Below are positions 17,215-24,921 of a DNA stretch of 64,000 nucleotides, one piece after another. Position numbers and translations under genes: made by a program. A model generated the notes under the pieces. It was not told the origin of the DNA. It saw nothing but the letters and a program-made list of their open reading frames with translations, and did not search any database. The DNA is from Streptomyces venezuelae (GTDB lineage: Bacteria > Actinomycetota > Actinomycetes > Streptomycetales > Streptomycetaceae). Numbering within the stretch: position 1 is the stretch's first letter; every line of letters begins with the position of its first letter. The DNA lies in assembly GCF_008642375.1 (NCBI RefSeq), contig NZ_CP029194.1:5006501-5070500 (forward strand), given 5' to 3'.

Positions 17215-17979
17215 CTACGCCTGCTGCCGGTTAATGGGGATCTCGTAGACGATCTCGCAGAGCGCAGCGGGTACGACGATGTCAGCCGTCTCTACTGGCC
17301 GGCCCTGGTCGCTGTAGTACGTCCGCCGGATGTGCGTGACGAGTGCGGCCTTCTGAATCCCGAGGAGCGAGGCTTCCTCGGCGGTGGCTTGCCGCGGCTC
17401 GGGCTGCTCGACGGCGTGGCTGACCGTAACGCCGATCTCGGCCATCCGGTTCACGACGCCAACCCCGGCGTGTGGCCCGCCTTCGGGAAGGACGACGAGG
17501 GTCCCGCCGGTGAGGTCGTACGGCTCCCAGCTCGTCGACAACTGCACAGGCCTCCCGTCGGCGAGGAACTCGTACACGGTCCGGACGCACAGCTCGCCCT
17601 CACCGATCCCGAGCCGCGCAGCGATCTCGGCCGGCGCGGGCACCTTGGCATCGGTCCGACTCTCCCAGCCGCCATTCCGTCCCACGGCCTTCATGTCCGC
17701 CCGGAACGGCGACCCGTCAGGCTGCTCGCGAGCCGCGGACCGAACCATCCGCACCCGCGCCCGGGGCTCGGCCACGTAGGTCCCGGACCCGGCCCGCCCC
17801 TCCAGCACACCCTGGGAGATCAACAACTCCTGGGCCCGGCGAACGACGTTCTCGCCCACCCCGCACTCCTGGCCGATCTGGGCCCGAGAGGGCAGCCGGT
17901 CTCCAGGGGTCCATTCGTGCTCCGCGATCCGCCGCCGCAGTTCGTCGGCGATGCGGAGGTAAGGCGGCTGCTCAGGCAT
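17215..17979 (-). CDS. GntR/UTRA-family repressor
   Basis: A 254-residue regulator. The N-terminal winged helix (residues ~5-75; YLRIADELRRRIAEHEWTPG, LPSRAQIGQECGVGENVVRR, GSGTYV) is followed by a UTRA effector domain (ARLGIGEGELCVRTVYEFLADGRP ... LVTHIRRTYYSDQGRPVE). It is transcribed away from the operon starting at 18058, and two CTAGT-nn-ACTAG palindromes lie between them within 10-40 bp of its start, so it probably represses itself and that operon. The family is the one of KorSA of pSAM2 and HutC-type regulators. Confidence 0.9.
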   Translation of the reverse strand: MPEQPPYLRIADELRRRIAEHEWTPGDRLPSRAQIGQECGVGENVVRRAQELLISQGVLEGRAGSGTYVAEPRARVRMVRSAAREQPDGSPFRADMKAVGRNGGWESRTDAKVPAPAEIAARLGIGEGELCVRTVYEFLADGRPVQLSTSWEPYDLTGGTLVVLPEGGPHAGVGVVNRMAEIGVTVSHAVEQPEPRQATAEEASLLGIQKAALVTHIRRTYYSDQGRPVETADIVVPAALCEIVYEIPINRQQA

Positions 17980-17988
17980 ATGGAAAAT

Positions 17989-18019
17989 CTAGTCCACTAG
18001 CTCTAATCTAGTTAACTAG
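17989..18019. promoter_or_regulatory. twin GntR operators
   Basis: CTAGTCCACTAG (17989-18000) and CTAGTTAACTAG (18008-18019, a perfect palindrome) share CTAGT-nn-ACTAG with starts 19 bp apart. A further half-site GACTAG occurs at 18032-18037. They lie between the divergent GntR gene and the small-protein operon, the expected position for autoregulation. Confidence 0.75.
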
Positions 18020-18057
18020 CTTCACTGAAAGTGACTAGCGGTGACGGAGGCTTCCCT

Positions 18058-18336
18058 GTGCCTGCTCCAGAAGTAAGCGCGGAGGCCCTCGCCGCCCGGT
18101 TGTCCGCCATCGGACTGACCACACGCGTGCTGGAACACACCAGACACACGTCGATCGAAGCGGAGGTACCGGAAACCCTCCCTGCCGAGACATGGCGGGA
18201 GGTCCTGGAGGTCGTGGCTACGGCGGACCGATTCGGTCTCCTGGCCACCAGCCTGGGCGGTCGCACCCTATGGGCCGCCGTGAACAAAGCGGTCCCCGCG
18301 ACGGGCGATGTCCGGGGACCTGGCCATCAGCGATAG
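18058..18336 (+). CDS. small AICE hypothetical protein, first of an overlapping operon
   Basis: A 92-residue protein starting at GTG 18058, selected because GGAGG lies seven bases upstream; an upstream GTG at 18031 would sit in the operator region. It is soluble, with leucine-rich helices (EALAARLSAIGLTTRVLEH ... TWREVLEVVATADRFGLL). No family is recognised. It opens a chain of six tightly packed genes ending at 20069. Confidence 0.65.
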   Translation: MPAPEVSAEALAARLSAIGLTTRVLEHTRHTSIEAEVPETLPAETWREVLEVVATADRFGLLATSLGGRTLWAAVNKAVPATGDVRGPGHQR

Positions 18337-18348
18337 GAGCTGATCAGC

Positions 18349-18648
18349 GTGTTCAACCGTATCCGCCGCGCCATCAGGCGCACCAGAGAGCGGTACGCCC
18401 AAACGACCCGACACCGCGAGGTCTTAACGCCGACCCGCCTGACGCTCGTTCTCCCCAAACCGTCCGACGAACTGACGCTGTTGCTCCGACAGTTCCGAAA
18501 CCGCACGGACTTCGTCCCGGGCGAGGAGACGGCTCTCGTCCGCCCGTACGTCCTGGCCGGCGAGCAGCGCACACGGCAGAGCTCGGTGCCGGTCCCGCAC
18601 CACCTCCTCGCCCACACCTGCTTCGCGCCGGCGGAGGCCCACGGATGA
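18349..18648 (+). CDS. basic small AICE hypothetical protein
   Basis: A 99-residue protein with an Arg-rich N-terminus (FNRIRRAIRRTRERYAQTTR) and no membrane segment; AGGAG lies eight bases before the GTG. The basic start suggests nucleic-acid contact. The stop overlaps the next start (ATGA, 18645-18648). Family not recognised. Confidence 0.65.
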   Translation: MFNRIRRAIRRTRERYAQTTRHREVLTPTRLTLVLPKPSDELTLLLRQFRNRTDFVPGEETALVRPYVLAGEQRTRQSSVPVPHHLLAHTCFAPAEAHG

Positions 18649-18824
18649 CCCGCGTCCCGTCAACGGCGACCACGCCCTACCGGTCCAGCGCCTGCCATAT
18701 CGGCACCCATCACGAGTGCGCGTACTCCTCCCCGACGGCATCTCCAATCGACATCCCGGTCGTCTACGAGGCGTGCGCCTGCCCCTGCCACTCCACAGCC
18801 ACGTCACCTGAGGCGGCCTCGTGA
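18645..18824 (+). CDS. Cys/His-rich small AICE protein
   Basis: 59 residues, overlapping the previous and next genes by 4 bp each. It has a Cys/His arrangement (SACHIGTHHEC, then YEACACPCHS) that could ligate a metal ion such as Zn. No family recognised; translational coupling on both sides supports it being real. Confidence 0.6.
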   Translation: MTRVPSTATTPYRSSACHIGTHHECAYSSPTASPIDIPVVYEACACPCHSTATSPEAAS

Positions 18825-19045
18825 ACGCCTTCCCTTCGGGCGGCGCACTCGCCTCCCCGGTCGAGATCACCACGACCACCGTGCAGCGCGGAGACGTCAT
18901 CCAGATCGGCGGCCAACCGTGCCGAGTAGCTGACCTCCGCCAACTGCCCGGCGGAGCCAAGCGCCTGCTCTTCGAATCGGGCGAACTCCTAACGATGCAC
19001 ACCCGTACGCGCCTGATCGCCGTACGAGTGCTCAGAAGGTGGTGA
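18821..19045 (+). CDS. small SH3-like AICE hypothetical protein
   Basis: A 74-residue protein from a GTG overlapping the upstream stop (GTGA). The strand-rich core VQRGDVIQIGGQPCRVADLRQL looks like a small beta barrel of the KOW/SH3 type, suggesting a nucleic-acid or protein binding adaptor. It runs into the following GntR gene. Confidence 0.6.
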   Translation: MNAFPSGGALASPVEITTTTVQRGDVIQIGGQPCRVADLRQLPGGAKRLLFESGELLTMHTRTRLIAVRVLRRW

Positions 19046-19725
19046 CCGTCCCCATGCCGTCCCTCCGCCACACCATCGCCGCCGACCTCAGGACCCAGAT
19101 CACCACTGGCCACCTCAAGGCCGGCGAACGCCTCCCCTCGGAGCCCCGACTCGCTGCGGATTACAAGGTCAGCACCCCAACCCTGCGCAACGCCCTTGCA
19201 CTCCTCCAGTCCGAGGGCCTGATCGAGAAGATCCACGGCAAGGGCAACTACGTCCGCGGCCCGCTCCGCAGACTCACGTACACAGGAGGCCGCCTCATCC
19301 CGGACACGGACCTCCACATCACAGTCCGCACCACCAACATCCGAGCGCACGGAGACCTGATCCCCCTACTCAAGGTCCCGGCGCGCACGCCGCTGACGGA
19401 GTTCCTCTACCTCACCCACCAGGGAGAGTCCCCGCACAGCTTGACCCGCATCTACGTCCCACGTGACTCGGCGCCGGCCAAGCCCTCTTGGCACCGATCC
19501 GCTGCGGAGCAGAGCCAAGACCAGATCAGTGCCCGCCTCCCAACCCCCGAGGAAGCCTCGATGCTCCGCATCAGCGCAACCCTGGCCGTCCTCTCCATCA
19601 CCCGCGTGTCGACCGACACCACCGGCCGAGTGATGGAAGCGGCGCTCCTGGTCCTCCCCAGCGACCGCGCCGACGCACTCTTCATCACCCGCAACCCAGC
19701 CGAGGAGAAGGGACAGGAAGGATGA
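19042..19725 (+). CDS. GntR/UTRA-family regulator of the small-protein operon
   Basis: About 227 residues; the GTG at 19042 overlaps the previous stop, and GTG 19039 or ATG 19054 are alternatives. The winged helix is clear (LRHTIAADLRTQITTGHLKA, LPSEPRLAADYKVSTPTLRN, IHGKGNYVRGP), and the rest resembles a UTRA domain. It is the second GntR protein of the left module, encoded within the operon probably controlled by the first one, which suggests layered control of transfer or replication. Confidence 0.88.
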   Translation: MTVPMPSLRHTIAADLRTQITTGHLKAGERLPSEPRLAADYKVSTPTLRNALALLQSEGLIEKIHGKGNYVRGPLRRLTYTGGRLIPDTDLHITVRTTNIRAHGDLIPLLKVPARTPLTEFLYLTHQGESPHSLTRIYVPRDSAPAKPSWHRSAAEQSQDQISARLPTPEEASMLRISATLAVLSITRVSTDTTGRVMEAALLVLPSDRADALFITRNPAEEKGQEG

Positions 19726-20069
19726 CGCCCCACAACGAACTCCGCCTCCTGCCCTGGTCGGGCCCCGACGGCAAGCCCTGCTACCTGAGCACCAACGACG
19801 AAGGCAGCCGCCTGTCCCGCCTCGCTGACACCACCGAGGCAATCCAACTCGACCTGGCAGCCGATCTCGTGGCACACGCAACGGAGGTCCTCCGAGCCGA
19901 GGTGACCGTCCCGGAGGACCTCCGACGCCTGTCAACAGCCCTGACGGAAGCCCTCCAGGATGCACTCCGCGTAGCAACAAGCCGCGGCCACCGCCTGCCG
20001 GCAGCGAACCTCACCACCCGCGAGGAAGGTAACGAGGGCCCTCAACTGCAGGCTCCGGCCTTCGGCTAG
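19722..20069 (+). CDS. AICE hypothetical protein closing the left operon
   Basis: A 115-residue soluble protein overlapping the GntR stop (ATGA, 19722-19725). It opens NELRLLPWSGPDGKPCYLST and continues with an Ala/Leu-rich helical part (LAADLVAHATEVLRAEV), like small proteins that follow GntR regulators in Streptomyces elements. Function unknown. A clear hairpin terminator follows 19 bp later. Confidence 0.65.
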   Translation: MTPHNELRLLPWSGPDGKPCYLSTNDEGSRLSRLADTTEAIQLDLAADLVAHATEVLRAEVTVPEDLRRLSTALTEALQDALRVATSRGHRLPAANLTTREEGNEGPQLQAPAFG

Positions 20070-20087
20070 CAACAGCACATCCAACGA

Positions 20088-20122
20088 CAGAGCAGCCCCG
20101 GATCACGTCCGAGGCTGCTCTG
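20088..20122 (+). terminator. terminator of the left AICE operon
   Basis: Perfect 10-bp arms (CAGAGCAGCC at 20088-20097 and its complement at 20113-20122) with a 15-nt loop, followed by CTTGATT. Confidence 0.75.
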
Positions 20123-20156
20123 CTTGATTAGTGCTCTGACACGGCAAGAACCTTGG

Positions 20157-20405
20157 CTACTCGTACATCGTTGCCGCTTGGAGCGCGTGGGCGAAGAAGC
20201 GCCAGCCACCTTCGGCCGGCAGCTCGCGGCTGGTGTTGCGGTACCAACCGTCCGAGTCGTCAATCCATGCGGCCAATGCTTCCAGGAACCCAGCAAGGTC
20301 TGCGTTGTCCCACGACTCACCGCCGTCGTCACAGCTGCGGTGCAGAGAGAGGACGAAGGACGCCAGATCCTCTCTGCTGACGACGTGATCCGGAGAAGTG
20401 GTCAT
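20157..20405 (-). CDS. DUF7660-like small protein
   Basis: An 82-residue acidic protein from ATG 20403-20405, beginning MTTSPDHVVSREDLASFV and ending GGWRFFAHALQAATMYE, with the Trp-rich centre AAWIDDSDGWYRN. This pattern (Asp/Glu-Leu-rich helix, then WLDDxxGYY-like stretch and a terminal WRxxAxxLxAAxxYE) matches a small family common beside immunity genes in Streptomyces. Role unknown; an antitoxin- or immunity-like role is inferred from the neighbourhood. Confidence 0.6.
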   Translation of the reverse strand: MTTSPDHVVSREDLASFVLSLHRSCDDGGESWDNADLAGFLEALAAWIDDSDGWYRNTSRELPAEGGWRFFAHALQAATMYE

Positions 20406-20487
20406 GCGCGGCACCCTACTTGGCATGCCACATCCCGCAGTGGGGCGACCGCCTCCACCAGGCCGAGAGACCTACGCGCTGAAGGTG

Positions 20488-20784
20488 CTACTCCTGGTCG
20501 CTCCGCTCCAGCACCAAGCCGACGGACCCGTCCTCTAGCCCGTTGCTGTCTTCGAGGTGCAGATGCGCTCCGTCGGAGACGCCTTCGCCGGCCAGTACGA
20601 GCAGGTGTCCAGCCAGCGTCCTGAGGCCCGCGGCATTCGCCTCGATGACAACCTCACCCCCAAGGTTCCGCACCTCGATACGTGAGTCCGAGTCCCACGT
20701 GAAAACGAGCGCGGCACCATCCGTCACCGTGACGTGGGTGCTCTCGATTGGGCCATGGACGGGTCTGGAAGTCATGGAGACCAT
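20488..20784 (-). CDS. Imm32-like immunity family protein
   Basis: About 98 residues; ATG 20784 is used, with 20796 and 20775 also possible. The sequence pattern VVIEANAAGLRTLAGHLLVLAGEGVSDG, cut here to VIEANAAGLRTLAGHLL and HLHLEDSNGLEDGS, is characteristic of the Imm32 family predicted from polymorphic toxin loci. No toxin gene is adjacent. It is one of several immunity-like genes in the AICE cargo. Confidence 0.6.
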   Translation of the reverse strand: MVSMTSRPVHGPIESTHVTVTDGAALVFTWDSDSRIEVRNLGGEVVIEANAAGLRTLAGHLLVLAGEGVSDGAHLHLEDSNGLEDGSVGLVLERSDQE

Positions 20785-20796
20785 GATGCCGCCCAC

Positions 20797-21123
20797 GACA
20801 CATGGCTCCGGAGGCCCTGTGCGTCCTGCGCATTACCGCTGCTCAGAGGGGCACGAGCGTATCGGCATGCCTCTTCCGTCCACGAATAGACCTCGCGCCG
20901 CACAGGTGGCTACTCCAGTCGAGTGTCGACTCCATCTGAGACAACCTCGATCGAGTGCCGAGCGGCCGAAGCCGCTCATGCTTGCCGCTACCGGGCTCAA
21001 AGTGCGGGATCCCTACCCAAGTTGGAAGTACTGGCCGTAACATGACCTGGGCCGAAGTGCGTTGAATCTCCCTAAAGAGGTGCATCCACTCGGGACGCTG
21101 TCGCCTAACACCTGGGAGTTTGG
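20797..21123. other. gene-free stretch before the AIPR gene
   Basis: No coding sequence with a convincing start or actinomycete codon bias is visible. GGGAG upstream of 21124 serves as ribosome site of the AIPR gene. GC content falls gradually towards the AIPR gene. Confidence 0.5.
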
Positions 21124-22839
21124 ATGAATCCCCTCATCCAGGGACTGTTTAAGAAGTTTCGCGAGGAAGAAGAACTCCTCGAAATCAGCAACGCTGATGC
21201 TTTCGAGCTGTTCGCCGCCAGCCTCATTCTTCCCGAAGATCTCATAGCTCAAGTCCAAAAGTCGGACCTGCTCCTCGACCAGGGAGCCATTGGTATCGAC
21301 GTCATCGCGCTGGACGTGAATGGACAGCTGGCTTGGGATGCGGATGACGTAAGAGAAATTTGCGAGAATGCCGCCAAGGTTGAAGTAGGCTTGCATTTCA
21401 TTCAGGCGAAGCAGTCCGCTTCTGTATCGAGTGCCGAGGTTCTGAGCTTCGGTGACACTGTTCGGAAATTCCTAGAGAATGATGGCTTCCCGTCGTATCC
21501 TCGCATGGAGGCGCTAGCGCAGGCGCTCGGAGCAGTATTCGAAAACTATGCGGGCCGACTCAAGGGTTCACCTTCGGTCTACTTGTATTTCACGACAACC
21601 GCGCCAAAAAATTCGATCTCCTCCGACCCCGTAAAGGAGAGAGTCGCTACCGTTACGGAACAGATCGAAGGCCTTGGCTTCCTCGGTCGAGTCGCTGTCA
21701 CCGTTCTAGGTGCCGACGACATCCACGATGCATGGGTCAGGAAGAACCACGCAAACGAGGTGGAAATTCAATTCGAGAAACAAGTTAATCTCCCAAAGAT
21801 GCCCGGCGTCGATCAGGCGATTCTGGGTGTCGTGTCGGTAGCCGAGCTGCTTAAGTTGATCGAAACCGGCGATGAAAAGAACCTTGATGAGCGCGTATTC
21901 TATGACAACGTGCGAGGATTCAAGGGAGAAGATAACTCGGTCAACATGCAGATCATGGACACCCTGAACTCTACAGAGAGAAGCCTCCTCCCCGTTCTGA
22001 ATAATGGCGTGACCGTCGTTGCTGCTTCCTATGCCCCTAAGCCGGGAGATGCAGTGGCGGTTTCCGGCTACCAGATCGTGAACGGCTGTCAAACCAGCCA
22101 CTGCCTCTACCTATCCAAGCAGTCGCTCGGTGATGCCGTGTCTGAGGTCTACGTACCCATTCGACTGGTGGTGACCGGGGATGAGGAGGTTGCCACCCAA
22201 ATCATCCGGGCAACCAATTCTCAGACTGCTGTCCAAGAGAACGACTTGGTGGCGCTCAGTAAATTCCAGAAGAGGCTGGAAGACTTCTATAAGCTTGATT
22301 CGCCAGATTTCAAGCTGACTTATGAACGTCGATCCGGTCAGTTCTACAACAAAGAAGTGACCAAGAATCGTATCGTCACCATCAGCGACCAAATGCGTGC
22401 TGTCTCAGCTATGTTCCTGGACGCCCCCCATGTTGCTGCCCGGTACGCCAGCAGGCTATACGATGACATTGGCGCAGCTATCTTCCGAGAGGATCACAAG
22501 CTGCTGCCCTATATGGTCAGCGCCTTCGCCGCGTACCGTCTTGAAAATGCATTCAGGTCTGGAGCGCTGGAGTCTGCCTACAAGCCGACCAGGTATCACA
22601 TTCTCATGGCCCTGAAGTATCACGTGCTGGGCGGGAAGTCGACTTCCCTTGAGAAGGGAAAGGCGGAGGAGCAGAGTGAGCAAATCATTGTCGCATTGAA
22701 GCAGCATGACCTGATCGCGACATTCCGGGAACTGGCTCAGTCTGTCATTGCTGCTGGCGGAGGGCAGATGCCGTCAAGAGACCGGCTTAAGCGGCAGCAA
22801 TTCACGCAAGATTTGATCACTGAACTTATGAAAAATTGA
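21124..22839 (+). CDS. AIPR (abortive infection phage resistance) family protein
   Basis: This 571-residue protein matches the AIPR family: an N-terminal region with a PD-(D/E)xK-like pattern (IDVIALDVNGQL ... VGLHFIQAKQSASV, where D, Q-x-K fit an endonuclease core), and the family's central signature GYQIVNGCQTSH followed by RATNSQTAVQENDL. AIPR proteins protect bacteria from phages by abortive infection. Base composition is clearly AT-richer than its neighbours (one 60-bp sample is about 53% GC) and codons ending in A/T are common, which suggests recent transfer. GGGAG precedes the ATG and a hairpin follows the stop. Confidence 0.85.
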   Translation: MNPLIQGLFKKFREEEELLEISNADAFELFAASLILPEDLIAQVQKSDLLLDQGAIGIDVIALDVNGQLAWDADDVREICENAAKVEVGLHFIQAKQSASVSSAEVLSFGDTVRKFLENDGFPSYPRMEALAQALGAVFENYAGRLKGSPSVYLYFTTTAPKNSISSDPVKERVATVTEQIEGLGFLGRVAVTVLGADDIHDAWVRKNHANEVEIQFEKQVNLPKMPGVDQAILGVVSVAELLKLIETGDEKNLDERVFYDNVRGFKGEDNSVNMQIMDTLNSTERSLLPVLNNGVTVVAASYAPKPGDAVAVSGYQIVNGCQTSHCLYLSKQSLGDAVSEVYVPIRLVVTGDEEVATQIIRATNSQTAVQENDLVALSKFQKRLEDFYKLDSPDFKLTYERRSGQFYNKEVTKNRIVTISDQMRAVSAMFLDAPHVAARYASRLYDDIGAAIFREDHKLLPYMVSAFAAYRLENAFRSGALESAYKPTRYHILMALKYHVLGGKSTSLEKGKAEEQSEQIIVALKQHDLIATFRELAQSVIAAGGGQMPSRDRLKRQQFTQDLITELMKN

Positions 22840-22872
22840 GTTCGACTGGACCCATATTGCGCTCCTGAGGCG

Positions 22873-22895
22873 GGCTGAGTCTCAATGACTCAGCC
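22873..22895 (+). terminator. hairpin after the AIPR gene
   Basis: GGCTGAGT, a 7-nt loop and ACTCAGCC lie 33 bp after the AIPR stop codon. Confidence 0.6.
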
Positions 22896-22980
22896 AAGCC
22901 GACGGTGCGTCGTCCATCAGTGGGACGGCGTGCCATGCTTGATACGAACTTTGAGGTCTGCCTAATCCTCAGCAGGTCGA

Positions 22981-23368
22981 TCACGGGGGCTGTGGGACCT
23001 CGCACAACGGGCTCCGGGTCCCTGCTGGCCTCCCGCTGACGTTCGGCGTCGATCGGCGAGATTCGCGCTCGTTGGTGTCAGCAGCTGATGTCATCGCCGG
23101 GACTCTTGACACGGCCTCGCTCGCTCTTGGCTCCTCGTCGCCACCCATGCCGTCGAGCAAACGTTGCTGCGCCTGCCCCAGAGGGCCGGCGTAGTCAGGC
23201 ATGAATATCTCAACGCGCGCTTTTCTCCAGGGTGCCGGAGATCGCGTACGTACCTGACCAAACGCCACGGTCCGGGACGATCACGTCGAGCTTGTTGGAC
23301 TCCACCATCACTTCATAGAGCCAGTCCGAGAGCACGAATGCTTGGTCGTGCGTCAGCTTGATGAACAC
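22981..23368 (-). pseudogene. frameshifted AICE hypothetical gene
   Basis: From GTG 23366-23368 (GAGGA five bases upstream) one frame reads IKLTHDQAFVLSDWLYEVM ... YAISGTLEKS and stops after AR. The neighbouring frame continues with VEIFMPDYAGPLGQAQQRLL, which is the expected C-terminal part of the same small protein family of Streptomyces. The frames fuse (GTLEKARVEIFMPDY) if one A is removed from the AAAA run around 23225. It therefore looks like a single-base-insertion pseudogene, or a sequencing error at a short homopolymer. Confidence 0.55.
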
Positions 23369-23471
23369 CGATTCCTCGTCCACGCGACCAGAACGCGGGG
23401 CCACGCGGTGCCGGCGCGTCGGACTGCTGTACCACAACCGGTGAATGAGGCAGAAGCCGAAACTTCCCGTG

Positions 23472-23657
23472 CTAGGAGCTGGCAGAACTCTTCCTGATCA
23501 TCCGAACTTTCTCGGCCTGGAAGGAAGCCACCTTCGAACCAGCTTGATCTGTGAAGTGAACGAAGCCGTCCTCGACTTTGTAGTCGGCGGCCTCCACTTT
23601 CTCCACGTCCTGACCTGGCGGGACCCGAGCCGGTAGCGTGACTTCGTAGGACGCCAT
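23472..23657 (-). CDS. 61-residue conserved AICE hypothetical protein
   Basis: A short protein beginning MASYEVTLPARVPPGQDVEK with a strand-rich core (VEDGFVHFTDQAGSKVASFQ) and a basic end (VRMIRKSSASS). It looks like a small beta-rich DNA- or membrane-associated protein often found in Streptomyces elements. Ribosome site GAGAGG precedes the ATG. Function unknown. Confidence 0.65.
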   Translation of the reverse strand: MASYEVTLPARVPPGQDVEKVEAADYKVEDGFVHFTDQAGSKVASFQAEKVRMIRKSSASS

Positions 23658-24220
23658 AGCAAATCACCTCTCGGGCCAATCGTCCCACGATGCCGTGAAT
23701 AGCACCTGGCGAGCAGCTGAGACCACTTGCCGACGACGGCGTGCGCCTCCCTCGCGTCCTCCGCCCACCACTCGCCCTGGCTCCCATCCCGTCTGCCGTC
23801 GACCCACACACCGTGGAGCAGACACGGGTCCTGGCGTCCAGGTGGAGCGCGCCGCTGTACGAACGACCTGGACGCCAGGACCCGTGTCTGCTCGGCTCTG
23901 CCTGGGTCGATGGCAGGCGGGATGGGAGCCTCCCACGCTCACCACGACGGAACCGGCAGACGCACGCGGCGCCCCGTCCATCCCGGAGCCTGAGCGCCTC
24001 CGCCGGAGGCATCTCTCTGACTCGCGCCGTGAGCAGTCGTTCCAGCCCTCCACGCGGTCCCCTCGCTCATCAACCCGAGCCGTCAGGCGTGCGGACGGCG
24101 GCCGGGCTGGAGCGGGGCGGAGACAGGAGCGCAGGCCCGGGCGACGGGCCGCGCGCGCCGCGCCGTGCGCGGCGGGTGCCTTGATGAAGTAGGGAAACTC
24201 TTACCGCATCAGTCCTGCGG
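23658..24220. other. gene-poor degraded stretch with a large inverted repeat
   Basis: No intact gene is convincing here. Overlapping frames on both strands encode near-copies of WVDGRRDGS and RQDPCLL, because the segment contains an inverted duplication (23779-23931). A minus-strand piece (EWWAEDAREAHAVVGKWSQ ... RCYSRHRGTIGPRG) looks like the C-terminal remnant of a gene whose N-terminal part is lost. The rest is Arg/Pro-rich shadow sequence. Confidence 0.5.
23779..23931. repeat. large inverted repeat, about 65-bp arms around a 22-nt loop
   Basis: The inner 28 bp of each arm (23816-23843 and 23866-23893) are perfectly complementary. The arms extend outward imperfectly to about 65 bp each, with most of the outer positions still matching (GGCTCCCATCCCG pairs with one mismatch). 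As single-stranded DNA or RNA it would form a long stable hairpin. Confidence 0.85.
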
Positions 24221-24427
24221 TCACAGGGCGATCGAGTGGTAGGCCATGGCCTTGTCTACGACTTGCTCGGCGGTCAACTCGGCGGGGCCCCAGAAGATGT
24301 AGTCGCTGATGTGAGGGCAGACCAGGCCGCGTTCGAGGGTCTCCAGCATCTGGTCCTGCTCTGCCTCGCTGGTCTCCTCGGCGGCCATGAGGCGCTGAAC
24401 CAGGGAGATGGCTTCCTCGCGGCTCAT
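24221..24427 (-). CDS. colicin-E9-immunity-like small protein (e9imm-type)
   Basis: 68 residues, starting MSREEAISLVQRLMAAEETS. It has the four-helix layout of nuclease-bacteriocin immunity proteins, including HISDYIFWGP followed by LTAEQVVDKAMAY, which parallels the SDLIFYP...TPEEIV pattern of the colicin/pyocin immunity family. Streptomyces carry many orphan versions. No partner nuclease is adjacent, so it may protect against foreign bacteriocins or have been repurposed. Confidence 0.7.
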   Translation of the reverse strand: MSREEAISLVQRLMAAEETSEAEQDQMLETLERGLVCPHISDYIFWGPAELTAEQVVDKAMAYHSIAL

Positions 24428-24447
24428 CGTTCGCACCGGTTCCACGC

Positions 24448-24903
24448 TTACTGCTGTGCGGCGAGCCGACGGCCGTCGTGGCTTCGGACGTGGGGGCCTG
24501 CTTCGTCCAGGGCGTCCAAGAGGCGGATCGCGTAGACCTCGGTCATTCGGGCGGTGATCTCTTCCGGGGTGAGCCACTCGACTGCGGTCGACTCCGTGGA
24601 GGTTCGCTCCTCGCCGCCGGACGGCTTGCAGCGGAAGACCAAGGCCACGATGCCGCGGGTCGTGTTCTTGTAGACGCCGGTCAGTTCCTCGACCTCTACT
24701 CGGATGCCTGTCTCTTCCCAGACCTCGCGGGCCACGCCCTCTTCGGGGGCCTCCGTAAGTTCGAGGACGCCGCCCGGGAGTTCCCACGTGCCGTTGTCCG
24801 CGCGGCGGATCGCCAGGAGTCGGCCGTCTTCGCGTACGACCGCGCCCGCGACGGACACGGAGTGCAGTGGCGTTGACGTCGTCTCTCGGGCGCTGTTACT
24901 CAT
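24448..24903 (-). CDS. Nudix hydrolase, likely Pif-like transfer regulator of the AICE
   Basis: A 151-residue protein with an intact Nudix box G-x5-E-x7-REVWEETGI (from GGVLELTEAPEEG). Nudix enzymes cleave nucleoside diphosphates linked to another group. In pSAM2 the immunity factor Pif carries a Nudix motif, blocks transfer into cells that already hold the element and is encoded next to korSA. The same layout here (divergent from the KorSA-like gene with a shared operator) suggests that role; a purely metabolic Nudix enzyme remains possible. Confidence 0.82.
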   Translation of the reverse strand: MSNSARETTSTPLHSVSVAGAVVREDGRLLAIRRADNGTWELPGGVLELTEAPEEGVAREVWEETGIRVEVEELTGVYKNTTRGIVALVFRCKPSGGEERTSTESTAVEWLTPEEITARMTEVYAIRLLDALDEAGPHVRSHDGRRLAAQQ

Positions 24904-24915
24904 GTACAGGAGCAT
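24898..24915. promoter_or_regulatory. KorSA-type operator between Nudix and GntR genes
   Basis: ACTCATGTACAGGAG is a close copy of the two sites upstream of 25852 (25765-25782 and 25801-25818). It overlaps the starts of the divergent Nudix and GntR genes, so it would repress both. Confidence 0.65.
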
Positions 24916-24921
24916 AGGAGA

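Noticed and set aside
23353..24012. A 219-codon minus-strand frame over the inverted repeat region
   Set aside because: It crosses the verified 61-residue gene in another frame, and is Arg/Ser/Gly-rich without recognisable motifs.
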